DNA of 64,000 nucleotides from PALSA-505 sp963702235 (lineage in GTDB: Bacteria > Actinomycetota > Actinomycetes > Streptosporangiales > Streptosporangiaceae). The stretch spans positions 62,001 to 126,000 of the forward strand of contig CAVPBZ010000016.1 in NCBI GenBank assembly GCA_963702235.1. Direction: 5' to 3'. Under the pieces are notes generated by a model, which was not told the origin of the DNA, searched no databases, and saw only the letters and a list, made by a program, of their open reading frames with translations. Position numbers and translations under genes: made by a program. Every line of letters starts with the position of its first letter. The stretch's first letter is position 1. Shown in pieces: positions 18,350-27,298 of this stretch.

Positions 18350-19195
18350 ATGGGTCCCGACGATCTCTCATTTGAACCAGAGTTCTCCCTCTATGAAGGC
18401 CTGAGGATCCGGTACGTGTCGAGTCCCAAGCCTTCGGCGGACTCTGTGCTACTGCTCAGCCCCTGGCCAGAGAGCATCTACGCGTTCACCCGGATGTGGC
18501 CGCAGCTGTCCGGGCAGTTCTCGCTGACCGCCGTGGACCTGCCGGGGTTCGGCCAGTCCGACGGGCGCGCGGATCTCATGTCTCCGCGCCGGATGGGGGA
18601 GTTCGTCGTGGACATCGCGGCCGATCTGGGGCTTAGTCAGGCGCATGCGGTGGGTCCCGACATCGGCACCGGCGCCCTCCTGTTCGCGGCCGCAACGCAT
18701 CCGCAGGCATTCCGGAGCATCGTTGTGGGCGCTGGGACCGCCACCTTCCCGCTGCACGTGGACGGCGCGCTCAAGGCCTTCATTGACGCGGCGAGCCTCG
18801 AGGACTTCCGGGGGGCTGACCCGGCCGCCATCATCCGAGGCGCGATCAGCTCGATCCGCAACTACGACGTCCCGGACGAGGTGCGCGACGATTACCTCGA
18901 GTCGTACTCCGGCGAGCGGTTCCTCGAATCCATCGCCTACGTGCGCAACTACCCGACCGACCTGGCCGACCTGGCACCCCTGCTGGCCGGCATCTCGGCG
19001 CCGGTGCAGATCATCGTCGGACGAGATGACCCGTACGGACTGGCCGCCGACGCGAAGCTGCTGCACGAGCAGCTGCCGCACAGCCGGCTCGATGTCTTCG
19101 ACTGCGGTCATAACGCCTGGGAAGAAGAGCCGGTCCGCTACGGCAGCGTCGTCACCGACTGGATCAGGGGCGGGTTTCAGAAGGCGGCGCGGTGA
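18350..19195 (+). CDS. Alpha/beta hydrolase with Asp nucleophile
   Basis: 281 aa; ATG 18350 has RBS AAAAGGAG. LTAVDLPGFGQSDGRADLMS, then the elbow AHAVGPDIGTGALLFAAATH with Asp104 at the nucleophile position, the pattern of epoxide hydrolases and haloalkane dehalogenases rather than Ser esterases. Acid in IIVGRDDPYGL, His in FDCGHNAWEEEP. The HGxP motif is replaced by SPWPES, so the oxyanion region is unusual and the substrate is open. Normal length. It follows the LAL2 gene by 115 bp on the same strand, an arrangement that often means regulation by the LAL protein. Confidence 0.82.
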   Translation: MGPDDLSFEPEFSLYEGLRIRYVSSPKPSADSVLLLSPWPESIYAFTRMWPQLSGQFSLTAVDLPGFGQSDGRADLMSPRRMGEFVVDIAADLGLSQAHAVGPDIGTGALLFAAATHPQAFRSIVVGAGTATFPLHVDGALKAFIDAASLEDFRGADPAAIIRGAISSIRNYDVPDEVRDDYLESYSGERFLESIAYVRNYPTDLADLAPLLAGISAPVQIIVGRDDPYGLAADAKLLHEQLPHSRLDVFDCGHNAWEEEPVRYGSVVTDWIRGGFQKAAR

Positions 19196-19264
19196 GGCGC
19201 CGGCTCGAGCGCCCGGCGCGCCAGGTGCTGGGTCGGGTCGAAGTGCAGGGTCCGGCGCGCGCGG

Positions 19265-20503
19265 TCATGCGGATGCCGCCTGCAGCCACGAGCGGTAGGG
19301 CCGCAGCGCGCGGTTCTGGTCGAGGTTGTCGCAGACCAACGCGTAAGCCGGGCGGGTGCCGAGGACGGGGTCAGTGCCGCGGGCGATCCGCCGCAGCTGG
19401 TAGCGGACCAGCGCCATGCTGGCTGCCGAGGCAAGGATCTTGTCCGACCAGGTCACTGGCCGCAGCCGTCGCGCGACGTCTTCGCCGGCGCGCCACCTGT
19501 TCGGGAGATCCGGGGTGACCGCCATCGCAGTCGCCATGCCGACGCCGGCGATGCCGCCGGCGAGGACCCTTTCGGCGGTGTCGCGCCGTGAGATGCCGCC
19601 GGTCAGCATCAGCGGGAGCGGGCTGGTCGCGGCCAGCTCTGTTGCCAGATCCAGGAAGTACGCCTCGCGCGCCATCGTCCGCGCATCGGCCGGCCGCCCG
19701 GACATGGCCGGGCTTTCGTAGCTGCCGCCTGACAGCTCCACGAGGTCGACACCGAGAGGTGCGAGCATCGCGATCACCCGCTGCGCGTCGCTCGCATCGA
19801 ATCCGCCGCGCTGGAAGTCGGCCGAGTTCAGCTTCACCGCGACCGCGAACGTCGGCGACACCGCGGAGCGGACGGCCCGGACAACGTCCAGCAGCAACCG
19901 CGCGCGGTTGTCCAGTGCCCCGCCCCACTCGTCGGTGCGCCGGTTTGCCAGCGGGGAAAGGAACTGCGAGAGCAGGTAGCCGTGCGCGCCGTGGATCTCA
20001 GCCCCGTCGAACCCGGCAGCTTCCGCGAGGGCCGCGGTCGTGGCAAACCGCCGGACCGTCGCGTCGATCTGCTCCGCAGTCATCGCGCTCGGCTTGCCGA
20101 ACCGCTTGGTGTGCCTGCCCAGGTCGACACCGAGCGTGGACGGCGCCCACACGACGCCGGGCATGCTGGCGAGTACCTGGCGGCCCGGGTGGCTGATCTG
20201 CATCCACATGGCGGCGCCGCCGGCTTTGCCCGCTTCGGCCCACCGCTCGAACGGCTCCAGTGTGGAATCCGCGTCAAGGACGACGCCGCGCGGACCGGTC
20301 AGCGCCTCCTTGTGGACCATGACGTTGCCGGTGATCAGCAGCCCGGCGCCACCAGCGCCCCAGTGCCGGTAGAGCGAAACCAGCCGCTCGTCCGGCAGCT
20401 GCGCGCGCCCCGCCAGCCCTTCTTCCATCGCCGCCTTCGCGATCCGGTTACCCAGCACCAGCCCGGACGGGAGCACCAGGGACGAGAAGAGATCAGTGGA
20501 CAT
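19265..20503 (-). CDS. Old Yellow Enzyme-family NADH:flavin oxidoreductase
   Basis: 412 aa FMN-dependent TIM-barrel enzyme. N-terminal LVLGNRIAKAAMEEGLAG; FMN-binding Gln in MWMQISHPGRQ; active-site pair His-x2-His in AEIHGAHGYLLSQFLSPLAN; SLNRRTDEWGG-type loop NRRTDEWGGALDNRARLLLD; phosphate site LTGGISRRDTAER and VLAGGIAGVGMATAM. These reduce activated C=C bonds or nitro compounds using NAD(P)H; the physiological substrate is unknown. It is divergent from a TetR gene across a clear operator (20532-20576), resembling the general arrangement of electrophile-responsive reductase/repressor pairs. Confidence 0.92.
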   Translation of the reverse strand: MSTDLFSSLVLPSGLVLGNRIAKAAMEEGLAGRAQLPDERLVSLYRHWGAGGAGLLITGNVMVHKEALTGPRGVVLDADSTLEPFERWAEAGKAGGAAMWMQISHPGRQVLASMPGVVWAPSTLGVDLGRHTKRFGKPSAMTAEQIDATVRRFATTAALAEAAGFDGAEIHGAHGYLLSQFLSPLANRRTDEWGGALDNRARLLLDVVRAVRSAVSPTFAVAVKLNSADFQRGGFDASDAQRVIAMLAPLGVDLVELSGGSYESPAMSGRPADARTMAREAYFLDLATELAATSPLPLMLTGGISRRDTAERVLAGGIAGVGMATAMAVTPDLPNRWRAGEDVARRLRPVTWSDKILASAASMALVRYQLRRIARGTDPVLGTRPAYALVCDNLDQNRALRPYRSWLQAASA

Positions 20504-20531
20504 GGCAGTACCGCTCTCTCATGGGCTACAA

Positions 20532-20576
20532 TGTGTACAACGCTCACATTACCTAGTTATGTGAGCACTGTCCACA
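20532..20576. promoter_or_regulatory. 45-bp operator between OYE gene and tetR
   Basis: Perfect inner arms GCTCACAT (20542-20549) and ATGTGAGC (20559-20566) with a 9-nt spacer. Outer arms TGTGTACA (20532-20539) and TGTCCACA (20569-20576) match at 7 of 8. Overall 15 of 18 arm positions are symmetric. The site covers the divergent promoter region and is the likely binding site of the TetR protein, possibly as two dimers. Confidence 0.8.
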
Positions 20577-20592
20577 TCCACGAGAGTGACCC

Positions 20593-21198
20593 GTGTCACC
20601 GTCAACTGCCCCGTACCACCACGGCGGCCTGCGCGCCGCATGCGTTCGCGCCGCACTGGAGCTGCTCGAGGAAGGCGGCACCGCCGAGCTTTCCCTGCGC
20701 GCCGTCGCGCGCCGGGCCGGCGTCGCCGCGTCGGCGCCGTACCGGCACTACGCGGACCGGGACGCGCTGCTCTCCGCCGTCGCCGCCGTGGGCTACCGCG
20801 AACTGGCCGAGTTCCTCGCCGCGGCACACCCGGCGCCGTCCACACCGGACGACCTGGCCGCGGTCGCCGTCGCCTACGTGCAGTTCGCCTTGCGGCGCCC
20901 GGCACTGTTCCGGGTGATGTTCAGCGAGCCGTGCGACCGGGACAGCGCGGAGCGGGTCGCCGCGACCGAGGTCATCTCCGCCTACGTCGCGGCGATCGTC
21001 CGGCAGGCGTTTCCCGGCGCCGGCCCCGACGCGCTCGCGACCGCGGTCTGGGCTCTCGTGCACGGCCTGGCGTTCCTGCACCTGGACGGGAAGCTGGATG
21101 CCTCCGATCCTGCTGCCGTGGCTGCCCGGGTGACGGCCGCGGTGCACGCGGTGCTCACCGCGTCCGCGGCCATGACGCCGGCAGGTACCCCGCACTAG
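20593..21198 (+). CDS. TetR-family repressor
   Basis: 201 aa, GTG start. The N-terminal HTH is complete: GLRAACVRAALELLEEGGTA, LSLRAVARRAGVAASAPYRH, YADRDALLSAVA. The C-terminal ligand domain includes VAVAYVQFALRRPALFRVMF and VWALVHGLAFLHLDGKL, the WHG-type pattern of TetR_C_25-like subfamilies. It probably represses itself and the divergent OYE gene through 20532-20576, with an electrophile or quinone as a reasonable but unproven inducer. A LysR gene follows 12 bp downstream in the same direction. Confidence 0.9.
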   Translation: MSPSTAPYHHGGLRAACVRAALELLEEGGTAELSLRAVARRAGVAASAPYRHYADRDALLSAVAAVGYRELAEFLAAAHPAPSTPDDLAAVAVAYVQFALRRPALFRVMFSEPCDRDSAERVAATEVISAYVAAIVRQAFPGAGPDALATAVWALVHGLAFLHLDGKLDASDPAAVAARVTAAVHAVLTASAAMTPAGTPH

Positions 21199-21210
21199 GA
21201 GGGCGCAGCC

Positions 21211-22176
21211 ATGCTGGAGGTCCGTCAGCTTCGTCACTTCGTGGCCGTTGCGGATGAATTGAGTTTCACCCGAGCTGCGCGAAAGGTTCCGATCGCCCAG
21301 TCAGCGCTATCGGCGTCGGTGCGCTCCCTCGAACGAACGTTGCACACGGAGTTGTTCAAGCGAACCGGGCATTCCATCGCGCTGACCGAGTCCGGGCAGG
21401 TTCTGCTCATCGAAGCCCGAAAGGTGCTGCGGGCCCTTGACGAGGCACAGGACGCGGTCGCCGATGTCGAAGGAGGGATGCGCGGCACCGTTCGCCTCGG
21501 GATCCTCCAGGCCCTCGCCTTCAGCCCGCTCAACGAGATACTGATCGCGTACCGCGCCCGCCGACCGCAGGTCCAGATCGAGGTGCGAGTCGAACCGCGC
21601 GGATCCACCGAGTTGGTCCGGGCGGTGCAGCAGGGTCGGCTCGATATCGCTTTCGTCGCGCTCCCGGGCCAGGATCTCACCGACGTCAACGTGCTCTCGC
21701 TCGGCTCTCACGACCTCGCCCTCGTCGTCCCGCATGACCATCACCTTGCCGGAGAAACGACGATCACGATTGATGACCTGGCCGGCGAAGCTTTCGTCAA
21801 CTACCCGGAAGGGTGGGGCATCCGCAGGCGCGTCGATCAGGTGTTCGCCGAGCGTCACCTGGAACGGGAGATCATTGTCGAGGTGGCCGATCCGCAAACC
21901 GCGTGCGCGCTGGCGCGGAGCGGGCTCGGGATCGCGTTCGTCAGCCCCTCCACGGTTGAGTCGTTCAGAGAGGTTCTGCACCCCACCGAGCCGGTCATCG
22001 ATCTGGAGGTGTCCCTCGTCTCGTCGAAGAACCCGGCATCGCGTTCGGCCACGCAAGCTTTTGTCGCGCTGGTGACCGAACAGTTCAGCCCACCTTCGGC
22101 ACGTCCCGGACTCCCTCGCCCGGAGGGCCGCCGGAACTGGATCTTGCCCGCGGCCGCGGGCCGGTCGGGTCGCTGA
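21211..22176 (+). CDS. LysR-family transcriptional regulator
   Basis: 321 aa; ATG 21211 has RBS GGAGG. The HTH MLEVRQLRHFVAVADELSFT, ARKVPIAQSALSASVRSLER and LFKRTGHSIALTESGQVLLI is textbook LysR. The effector domain follows from GTVRLGILQALAFSP to LARSGLGIAFVSPSTVE. The family normally ends near TQAFVALVTEQF; the last roughly 28 residues run into sequence that is also the 3' end of the convergent kinase gene. Third member of the OYE/TetR/LysR neighbourhood and co-transcribed with tetR. Inducer unknown. Confidence 0.9.
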   Translation: MLEVRQLRHFVAVADELSFTRAARKVPIAQSALSASVRSLERTLHTELFKRTGHSIALTESGQVLLIEARKVLRALDEAQDAVADVEGGMRGTVRLGILQALAFSPLNEILIAYRARRPQVQIEVRVEPRGSTELVRAVQQGRLDIAFVALPGQDLTDVNVLSLGSHDLALVVPHDHHLAGETTITIDDLAGEAFVNYPEGWGIRRRVDQVFAERHLEREIIVEVADPQTACALARSGLGIAFVSPSTVESFREVLHPTEPVIDLEVSLVSSKNPASRSATQAFVALVTEQFSPPSARPGLPRPEGRRNWILPAAAGRSGR

Positions 22177-23969
22177 GGGGCAGGACGATGTCCACGGCCG
22201 TGCCCGCGCCGGGCGCGCTGCGCAGTGAGAATCCGGCCGCCGAGCGCTTCGGCCCGGTCCTTGATCCCGACCAGGCCGGAGCCGAGGCCGAACTCCGCGC
22301 CGCCGCGCCCGTCGTCGCGGACGCGCACGTGCAGGGCGCTGCGGCTGGTGGCCACCTGGACCTCGGCGACAGAGGCGTGCGCGTGCTTGGCGGTGTTGGT
22401 CAGCGCCTCGGCCACCACGTAGTAGGCGGCGAGCTCGACTGGCTCGGGCAGCCGAGCCGCCACGTTCACGTCCAGCTCGACCGGGACGGCGGAGCGGCGG
22501 GCCAGCGCCTTCAGCGCTGGGCGCAGCCCACCATGCGCCAGGATGGCCGGGTGGATGCCGCGGGCGATCTCGCGCAGATCCTCCAGCACGTCGTCCAGCT
22601 CGGCGGCCACCCCGCCCAGCCACTGCACCAGCTCCCCGGAGCCAGGTGGTGCCGCTTGTGCCATCCGCAGTTGCAAGCCGAGGGAGACCAGGCGCTGCTG
22701 GGCGCCGTCGTGCAGATCCCGCTCGATCCGGCGGCGGGCAGCGTCGGCCGCGGCCACGACCCGCGCGCGCGAGGCGGTGCGGGCGGCCTGGGCCTCGGCG
22801 TTGGCGATGGCGGTGGCGGCCAGTTCAGTGAAGCCGGCCAGCCGCGCCTCAGTGTCCACGGGCAGCGGCCCCTGTGTGGACCCCACGCTCATGACGCCCC
22901 ACAGCCGGCTCTCGACGCAGATCGGCACGCCGACCGCTGAGCGGTATCCCCAGTCACGCGCGGACTCGGCGGACGCGCCCGAAGCGGAGGCGTAGTCGTC
23001 GATGCGTGCCGGCTGAGCCGTCTCGAACACGATCGTGTTCACGTTCTGGCCTCCGTGCTTCAGGCGGAGCCCGGTAGCAGGCCGGCGGCCGCGGTTGGTC
23101 CTGGCCCAGTGGCTGACGACGGTGACCTGGCCGTCTGGGTCGTACCGGCTCAAGACGGCGTAGTCCACGCGCAGTAGCTGCCCAGCTTCCCTGGCGATCG
23201 CGGCGAACACCTCGTCCGGGGGTGCGGCCCGGGCCACCAGCGTCGCCACCCGCCGCAGCGCCGCCTGCTCCTCGGCGAACCCGCGCAGCTCTACGTGCGC
23301 CTGCGCGTTGGCGACGGCGGTGGCGGCCAGGTCGGTGAACCCGGCCAGCCGGGCCTCGGTGCCGGGCGGCAGCGGCTCGTGCGTGGAGCCCACGAAGATG
23401 GCACCCCACACGCGGCCCTCGACGATGACCGGCGCGGCGACCGACGCGCGGACGCCCAGGTCGCGGGCGAGGGCGGCGGCCGGCCCCGAGGCGCTGGCGT
23501 AGTTGTCGATCCGCGCCGCCCGACCGGTCTGGAACACCACCGTGTACAGGTTCCCTCCGCCCAGGGGGGTGCGGGCGCCGGCGGGGTGGGCGGCGCCGTT
23601 GCTGCTCCACGTGGCGACCACCTGCGCCGAGCCGTCCGGGTCATACCGGCTCATCCGCGCGTGGTGGGCGCCGAGCAGCCGGCCCGCCTCCATGGTGACC
23701 GCGGCGAACACCTCATCTGGGGGCGCACCGCGGGCCACCAGTGTTGCCACCCGTCGCAGCGCCGCCTCCTCCCCGGTGATCCCGTCGTCGCGGGTCCAGG
23801 GGGCGGCGTGGACCCCGGAATCGGTGCGCCTGCCGTCTGTCTCGTTCCTGGCGACGCCCCAGCCGCCGGTCCTCGTGGTCAGCATTTCTTTTGCTTCGTC
23901 CTGTTCGGTACCGAAACCGCCGTGACAAAAGTCTTCGATTCCATTTCTCGGTCTCCGATCGATGGTCAA
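22085..23969 (-). pseudogene. GAF-GAF sensor histidine kinase, late frameshift
   Basis: Two tandem GAF domains (each with ALRRVATLVARxAPPDEVFA and RYDPDG), then HisKA_3 RRRIERDLHDGAQQRLVSLG with the phospho-His, N-box VVAEALTNTAKHAHA, and GLVGIKDRAEALGGRI. An extra base at about 22229-22232 then shifts the frame: the expected SLRSAPGAGTAVDIVLPLSD lies in the next frame and would end at 22085. In the unshifted frame translation runs on antisense through the LysR gene to 21855. ATG 23885 (MLTTRTGG) is an alternative start. All residues needed for autophosphorylation precede the shift, so activity may survive. No response regulator is adjacent. Confidence 0.8.
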
Positions 23970-24010
23970 GAAGGCGGTTGCCCGGCTGGCAGTTGCAGGA
24001 GACTTCGCTT

Positions 24011-24217
24011 ATGAGAAGGCGCGCATGGCGTCCTTCGCTTCCCCCTGAACGGATCCAGGCAGAGATGTCCCGGATCGCGTTCGGCGATGGACGTCCCGTC
24101 GAGTCCTCACCGGTGGTGGCGCGGGATGCCGTTATCCTGCGTGGCTTCGGTTACGACGAGGAAGATCACTTGCACGGGCATCTGCTTGAGCTGAAGATCT
24201 GGTGGGTGCGGGTTTGA
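24011..24217 (+). CDS. Small hypothetical protein
   Basis: 68 aa from ATG 24011, with AGGAG about 10 nt upstream. The sequence includes SRIAFGDGRPVESSPVVARD and HLHGHLLELKIWW and is not recognised. Composition is coding-like and the strand matches the following nucleotidyltransferase. No transmembrane or signal segment. It could be the broken 5' end of something larger. Confidence 0.4.
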   Translation: MRRRAWRPSLPPERIQAEMSRIAFGDGRPVESSPVVARDAVILRGFGYDEEDHLHGHLLELKIWWVRV

Positions 24218-24265
24218 TCGAGCGCGGCGCTCATCCACATTCCGCTTTCGGACGGCGAGGACGCG

Positions 24266-25069
24266 GTGGAGTTTCCAGGCGATGTAGTTCTCGTCCTTGA
24301 CCGTCTCAGAGACGAGCTCGCGGGGCGGGAGGATCTGGTCGGGATTTACGTCTATGGGTCGCTGGTGACCGGGGACTTCAGCCCGGCTCGCAGCGACATC
24401 GATGTGGTGGTGATGCTGGATCGCGAGCCGGATGAGGCCGCGGGCCGGGAGCTGGCGGAACTGCACGCCAGGGTCGCTCGCCCGGGTGGGGCTGCCGGGC
24501 AACTGCACTGCCTGTACGTGGCGGTGGAGCATGCGTCGGATCCTGGCCGGCTGTGCACGTACTGGTTCGGGCACCGGATGACGCAGTGGCAGATGAAGAT
24601 CATGACCCAGGCGGAGCTGGCTTCGGCTGGCGTGGCGCTGCACGGGCCGTGGCCACCGCCCGGCATCCGGCCGGTTCCGGTCGCCGGCATCCAGGCGGCT
24701 GTGCTCGATGAGATGCGCGGCTACTGGCGCCGGTATGCCCGCAAGCGGAAGCGGTGGCTGGAGGACGACAACGTTGATCACGCCCTGGTTGTGCTGCCCC
24801 GGGCCGAGGCGGTGCTGGCCACCGGCGATCTCATCACCAAGGGTGAGGCCATCGGCCGCCTCGCCGGCTTCGGGGTTCCGGCAGCTCTGGCTCAGGAGAT
24901 TCGCCGCCCCCGGGATGGGCAGGAGGTTACGCTCAGCGGGGCCCAGCGGCTGCGTCGCGCCTACCGTGCGCGGCGGATCATGCAGCGCGGCGTGCGGAGG
25001 CTGAGCCGCCTCGATCCAGCCGGACGGTCTGCGCCGGGAAGCTGCTCACTCAGGACTCCCGGCGTATGA
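24266..25069 (+). CDS. Nucleotidyltransferase, AadA/ANT-like
   Basis: 267 aa. The polymerase-beta-type nucleotidyltransferase motif is clear: YVYGSLVTGDFSPARSDIDV, i.e. GS-x-GDFxPxRSDID, with two catalytic Asp residues. Downstream come LYVAVEHASDPG and a helical C-terminal domain with VDHALVVLPRAEAVLATGDL and ITKGEAIGRL. Layout and length resemble aminoglycoside 3''/9-adenylyltransferases (DUF4111-type C-terminus), but resistance cannot be claimed from this. The start carries no clear RBS; an upstream alternative start is possible. The C-terminal 20 residues overlap a small gene on the other strand. Confidence 0.75.
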   Translation: MEFPGDVVLVLDRLRDELAGREDLVGIYVYGSLVTGDFSPARSDIDVVVMLDREPDEAAGRELAELHARVARPGGAAGQLHCLYVAVEHASDPGRLCTYWFGHRMTQWQMKIMTQAELASAGVALHGPWPPPGIRPVPVAGIQAAVLDEMRGYWRRYARKRKRWLEDDNVDHALVVLPRAEAVLATGDLITKGEAIGRLAGFGVPAALAQEIRRPRDGQEVTLSGAQRLRRAYRARRIMQRGVRRLSRLDPAGRSAPGSCSLRTPGV

Positions 25070-25249
25070 GGACGGGGCGTGGGAGTGGCCATCTGGCCGC
25101 GCTTCCGTGCCCTTGAGTCGCAGCGCTTCGGTGGCGGCTAGCAGGAGTATCTTGAACGTCTCCGGGTATAGCCGGGCCAGCCTGTCCTTGGCCACCACGA
25201 TTGCCTGCGGGTCATCTTGATCGGGCATCGGAATCAAATCCCTCGGCAA
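25046..25249 (-). CDS. Small hypothetical protein
   Basis: 67 aa; an internal Met at residue 8 (MPDQDDPQ) may be the real start. DPQAIVVAKDRLARLYPETF and KILLLAATEALRLKG form amphipathic helices with ordinary codon use. No family recognised. It overlaps the 3' end of the nucleotidyltransferase gene by 24 bp tail to tail. Confidence 0.45.
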   Translation of the reverse strand: MPRDLIPMPDQDDPQAIVVAKDRLARLYPETFKILLLAATEALRLKGTEARPDGHSHAPSSYAGSPE

Positions 25250-25613
25250 CGGTTACGGCCATTCGCCACCGGGGTCCGGAGCAACGATTGTGTGCCACAT
25301 CATCGGGCAGTTGTCACGGACTGTCAATGACTTTAACAAAAGTGCACATATCTTAGATGTTTTCTCAGTTATATACCTGTTTATCCCATTGGTCGCAAAC
25401 TACCCTATGCTGCGGCCGGCCGAGGATCGCGTGCGGGTCGGTGTCCGTCGCGGTGTCCGTGGTCCGCCGGTCTGCCGCGGGTCCGGCCGGGCAGCATGGT
25501 CCTGCGAACCGTACGGTGGGTTGTGTGGGTGAAGTCTTGCGATTTGCCGGCTGGGCTGGCGCTGCTGTGCGCGCTTGTGGTCGCCGGGTCTTCGCCGTCG
25601 ATCCGGCGCAGCC
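25250..25613. other. 364-bp intergenic region with an AT-rich core
   Basis: 25290-25410 is markedly AT-richer than the rest of the window and holds a possible promoter, TTGTCA (25311-25316), 17 nt, TAACAA (25334-25339), pointing toward the helicase gene. From 25420 the DNA returns to high GC with repeated GGTGTCCGT-like words. I see no gene here; the short frames in both strands lack RBS and coding bias. Confidence 0.5.
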
Positions 25614-27194
25614 GTGATTGAGGAGCTGGCACAAGAGCGTCTTGGCTTCGCGCGTCTACGTCCGGGGCAGCTGCGCGCGGTCGAGGCGCTGGCTGGCGGC
25701 CGTGACGTGCTGGCCGTGCTGCCGACCGGTGGCGGAAAGTCGGCGATCTATGAGCTGGCAGGACTGCTGCGGCACGGGCCGACGGTCGTCGTCTCACCGC
25801 TGATCGCGCTGCAGGATGATCAGCTCGCACATCTGCGCTCGGCGGGCCTGCCGGCCATCGCGCTCAACTCGCAGCAGTCTGCCGGTAGGCGCGCGGCGGC
25901 GCTTCTCGCCTCGTGTGACTCCGGCACGTTCGTCTTCCTGTCGCCGGAGCAGCTGGCGAACGGGGAGACCCGCCGGACGCTGCAGCGCGCGCGGCCGGGA
26001 CTGTTCGTGGTGGACGAAGCGCACCTGATCAGCCAGTGGGGCCACGACTTCCGCCCGGACTACATGCTGCTCGGTGCACAGGCCGGGGGGGTTGGGGCGC
26101 CGGTTCGCCTGGCCCTGACCGCGACGGCCGCGCCACCGGTGCGGCAGGAGATCGGGCGGCGGCTCGGGCTGCGCGATCCCGAGATCGTGATCGGCGACTT
26201 CGACCGGCCGCACATTTACCTGTCGGTGCGCCGCGTGCGCACACTACCCGACAAGCAGCGCGAGCTCGTGCGCGCGGCGGGCGAACTCTCCGGTGCCGGG
26301 ATCGTCTACGCGGCGACGCACGCGGGCGCGAAGGCCGCACATGACGCGCTCGCGGCAGCGGGCGAGCAGGTGAGGCTCTATCACGCCGGGCTGTCCGCGC
26401 GCGAGCGGCACGAGGCGATGACGGCGTTCCTTGACGGCCCGGCCCGGATCATCGCGGCGACGGTCGCATTCGGCATGGGGATCGACAAGCCGGACGTGCG
26501 CTGGGTGCTGCACGCCGACCCGCCGGCCTCGCTCGACGCGTACTACCAGGAGTTCGGGCGCGCGGGCCGCGACGGCGAGCCATCCCAAGCGCGCCTGCTC
26601 TACCGCTTCGAGGACTTCGCGACGGCACGCCACCTGACTGCGGGTGGCGTCTCCGCCGCGGCCGTTGCCCGGGCCGCGGCCGTGCTCACGGCCGGCCAGC
26701 GCACCGGGCCCAGCACGCGACAACAGACGGCCGCGCTCGTCCGCCTGGCCGATCTTGGCGCGGCGACGTGGCAGGCGGACGGCGAGGTTCGCTGGACCGG
26801 GACGATGAGCGTCACTGCGGCCCTGGCGGCCTCGCAGGCGGAGACGCAACGCCAGGACGAGGTGGAACGGTCCCGGCTTGCCATGATGCGCCACTACACC
26901 GAACACACCGCTTGCCGCCGCTCGTACCTGCTGTCCTACTTCGGGCAGGACTATCCCGGTCCGTGCGGAAACTGCGACAACGACACCGCGCACGCAGAGC
27001 CCGCGCGGGATGAGGTTCCGTTCGCCGTCGGAGCGCGCGTGGTGAGTCAGCGCTGGGGCGAGGGCACGGTGCAGCGCTACGACCGCGACCAGGTGACGGT
27101 GCTGTTCGACGAGCACGGCTACCGCGAACTGTTGGTGCCACTGGTGCTTGACCGCGGCCTGCTGCAGCCCGCGGCCCCACAGGCCGGCAAGTAA
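25614..27194 (+). CDS. RecQ-family ATP-dependent DNA helicase, short form
   Basis: 526 aa from GTG 25614. Superfamily 2 motifs in order: RPGQLRAVEALAGGRDVLAV (motif 0), LPTGGGKS (I), SPLIALQDDQ (Ia), FVVDEAHLISQWGHDFRPDY (II plus the RecQ loop, with Leu where many have Cys), LALTATAAP (III), GIVYAATHAGA (IV), ATVAFGMGIDKPDVRWVLHA (V), YYQEFGRAGRDGEPS (VI). A zinc-binding cluster follows (CRRSYLLSYFGQDYPGPCGN CDN). No HRDC domain; the last 60 residues GARVVSQRWGEGTVQRYDRD are a DUF3553-like small beta domain. It probably unwinds 3'-tailed or forked DNA in repair. Confidence 0.9.
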   Translation: MIEELAQERLGFARLRPGQLRAVEALAGGRDVLAVLPTGGGKSAIYELAGLLRHGPTVVVSPLIALQDDQLAHLRSAGLPAIALNSQQSAGRRAAALLASCDSGTFVFLSPEQLANGETRRTLQRARPGLFVVDEAHLISQWGHDFRPDYMLLGAQAGGVGAPVRLALTATAAPPVRQEIGRRLGLRDPEIVIGDFDRPHIYLSVRRVRTLPDKQRELVRAAGELSGAGIVYAATHAGAKAAHDALAAAGEQVRLYHAGLSARERHEAMTAFLDGPARIIAATVAFGMGIDKPDVRWVLHADPPASLDAYYQEFGRAGRDGEPSQARLLYRFEDFATARHLTAGGVSAAAVARAAAVLTAGQRTGPSTRQQTAALVRLADLGAATWQADGEVRWTGTMSVTAALAASQAETQRQDEVERSRLAMMRHYTEHTACRRSYLLSYFGQDYPGPCGNCDNDTAHAEPARDEVPFAVGARVVSQRWGEGTVQRYDRDQVTVLFDEHGYRELLVPLVLDRGLLQPAAPQAGK

Positions 27195-27298
27195 CCGGGC
27201 ATTACGTGTATAAATCATTATTGCCTTATTGCATGCTACATACCCAGTGAGACCATACTTCGATAATCCAGCGCGGGGTAAATTACTCGCTGAGGTAC

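Noticed and set aside
21855..22084. C-terminal 75 residues of the kinase frame as genuine protein
   Set aside because: They lie antisense to the LysR effector domain and appear only because of the extra base near 22230.
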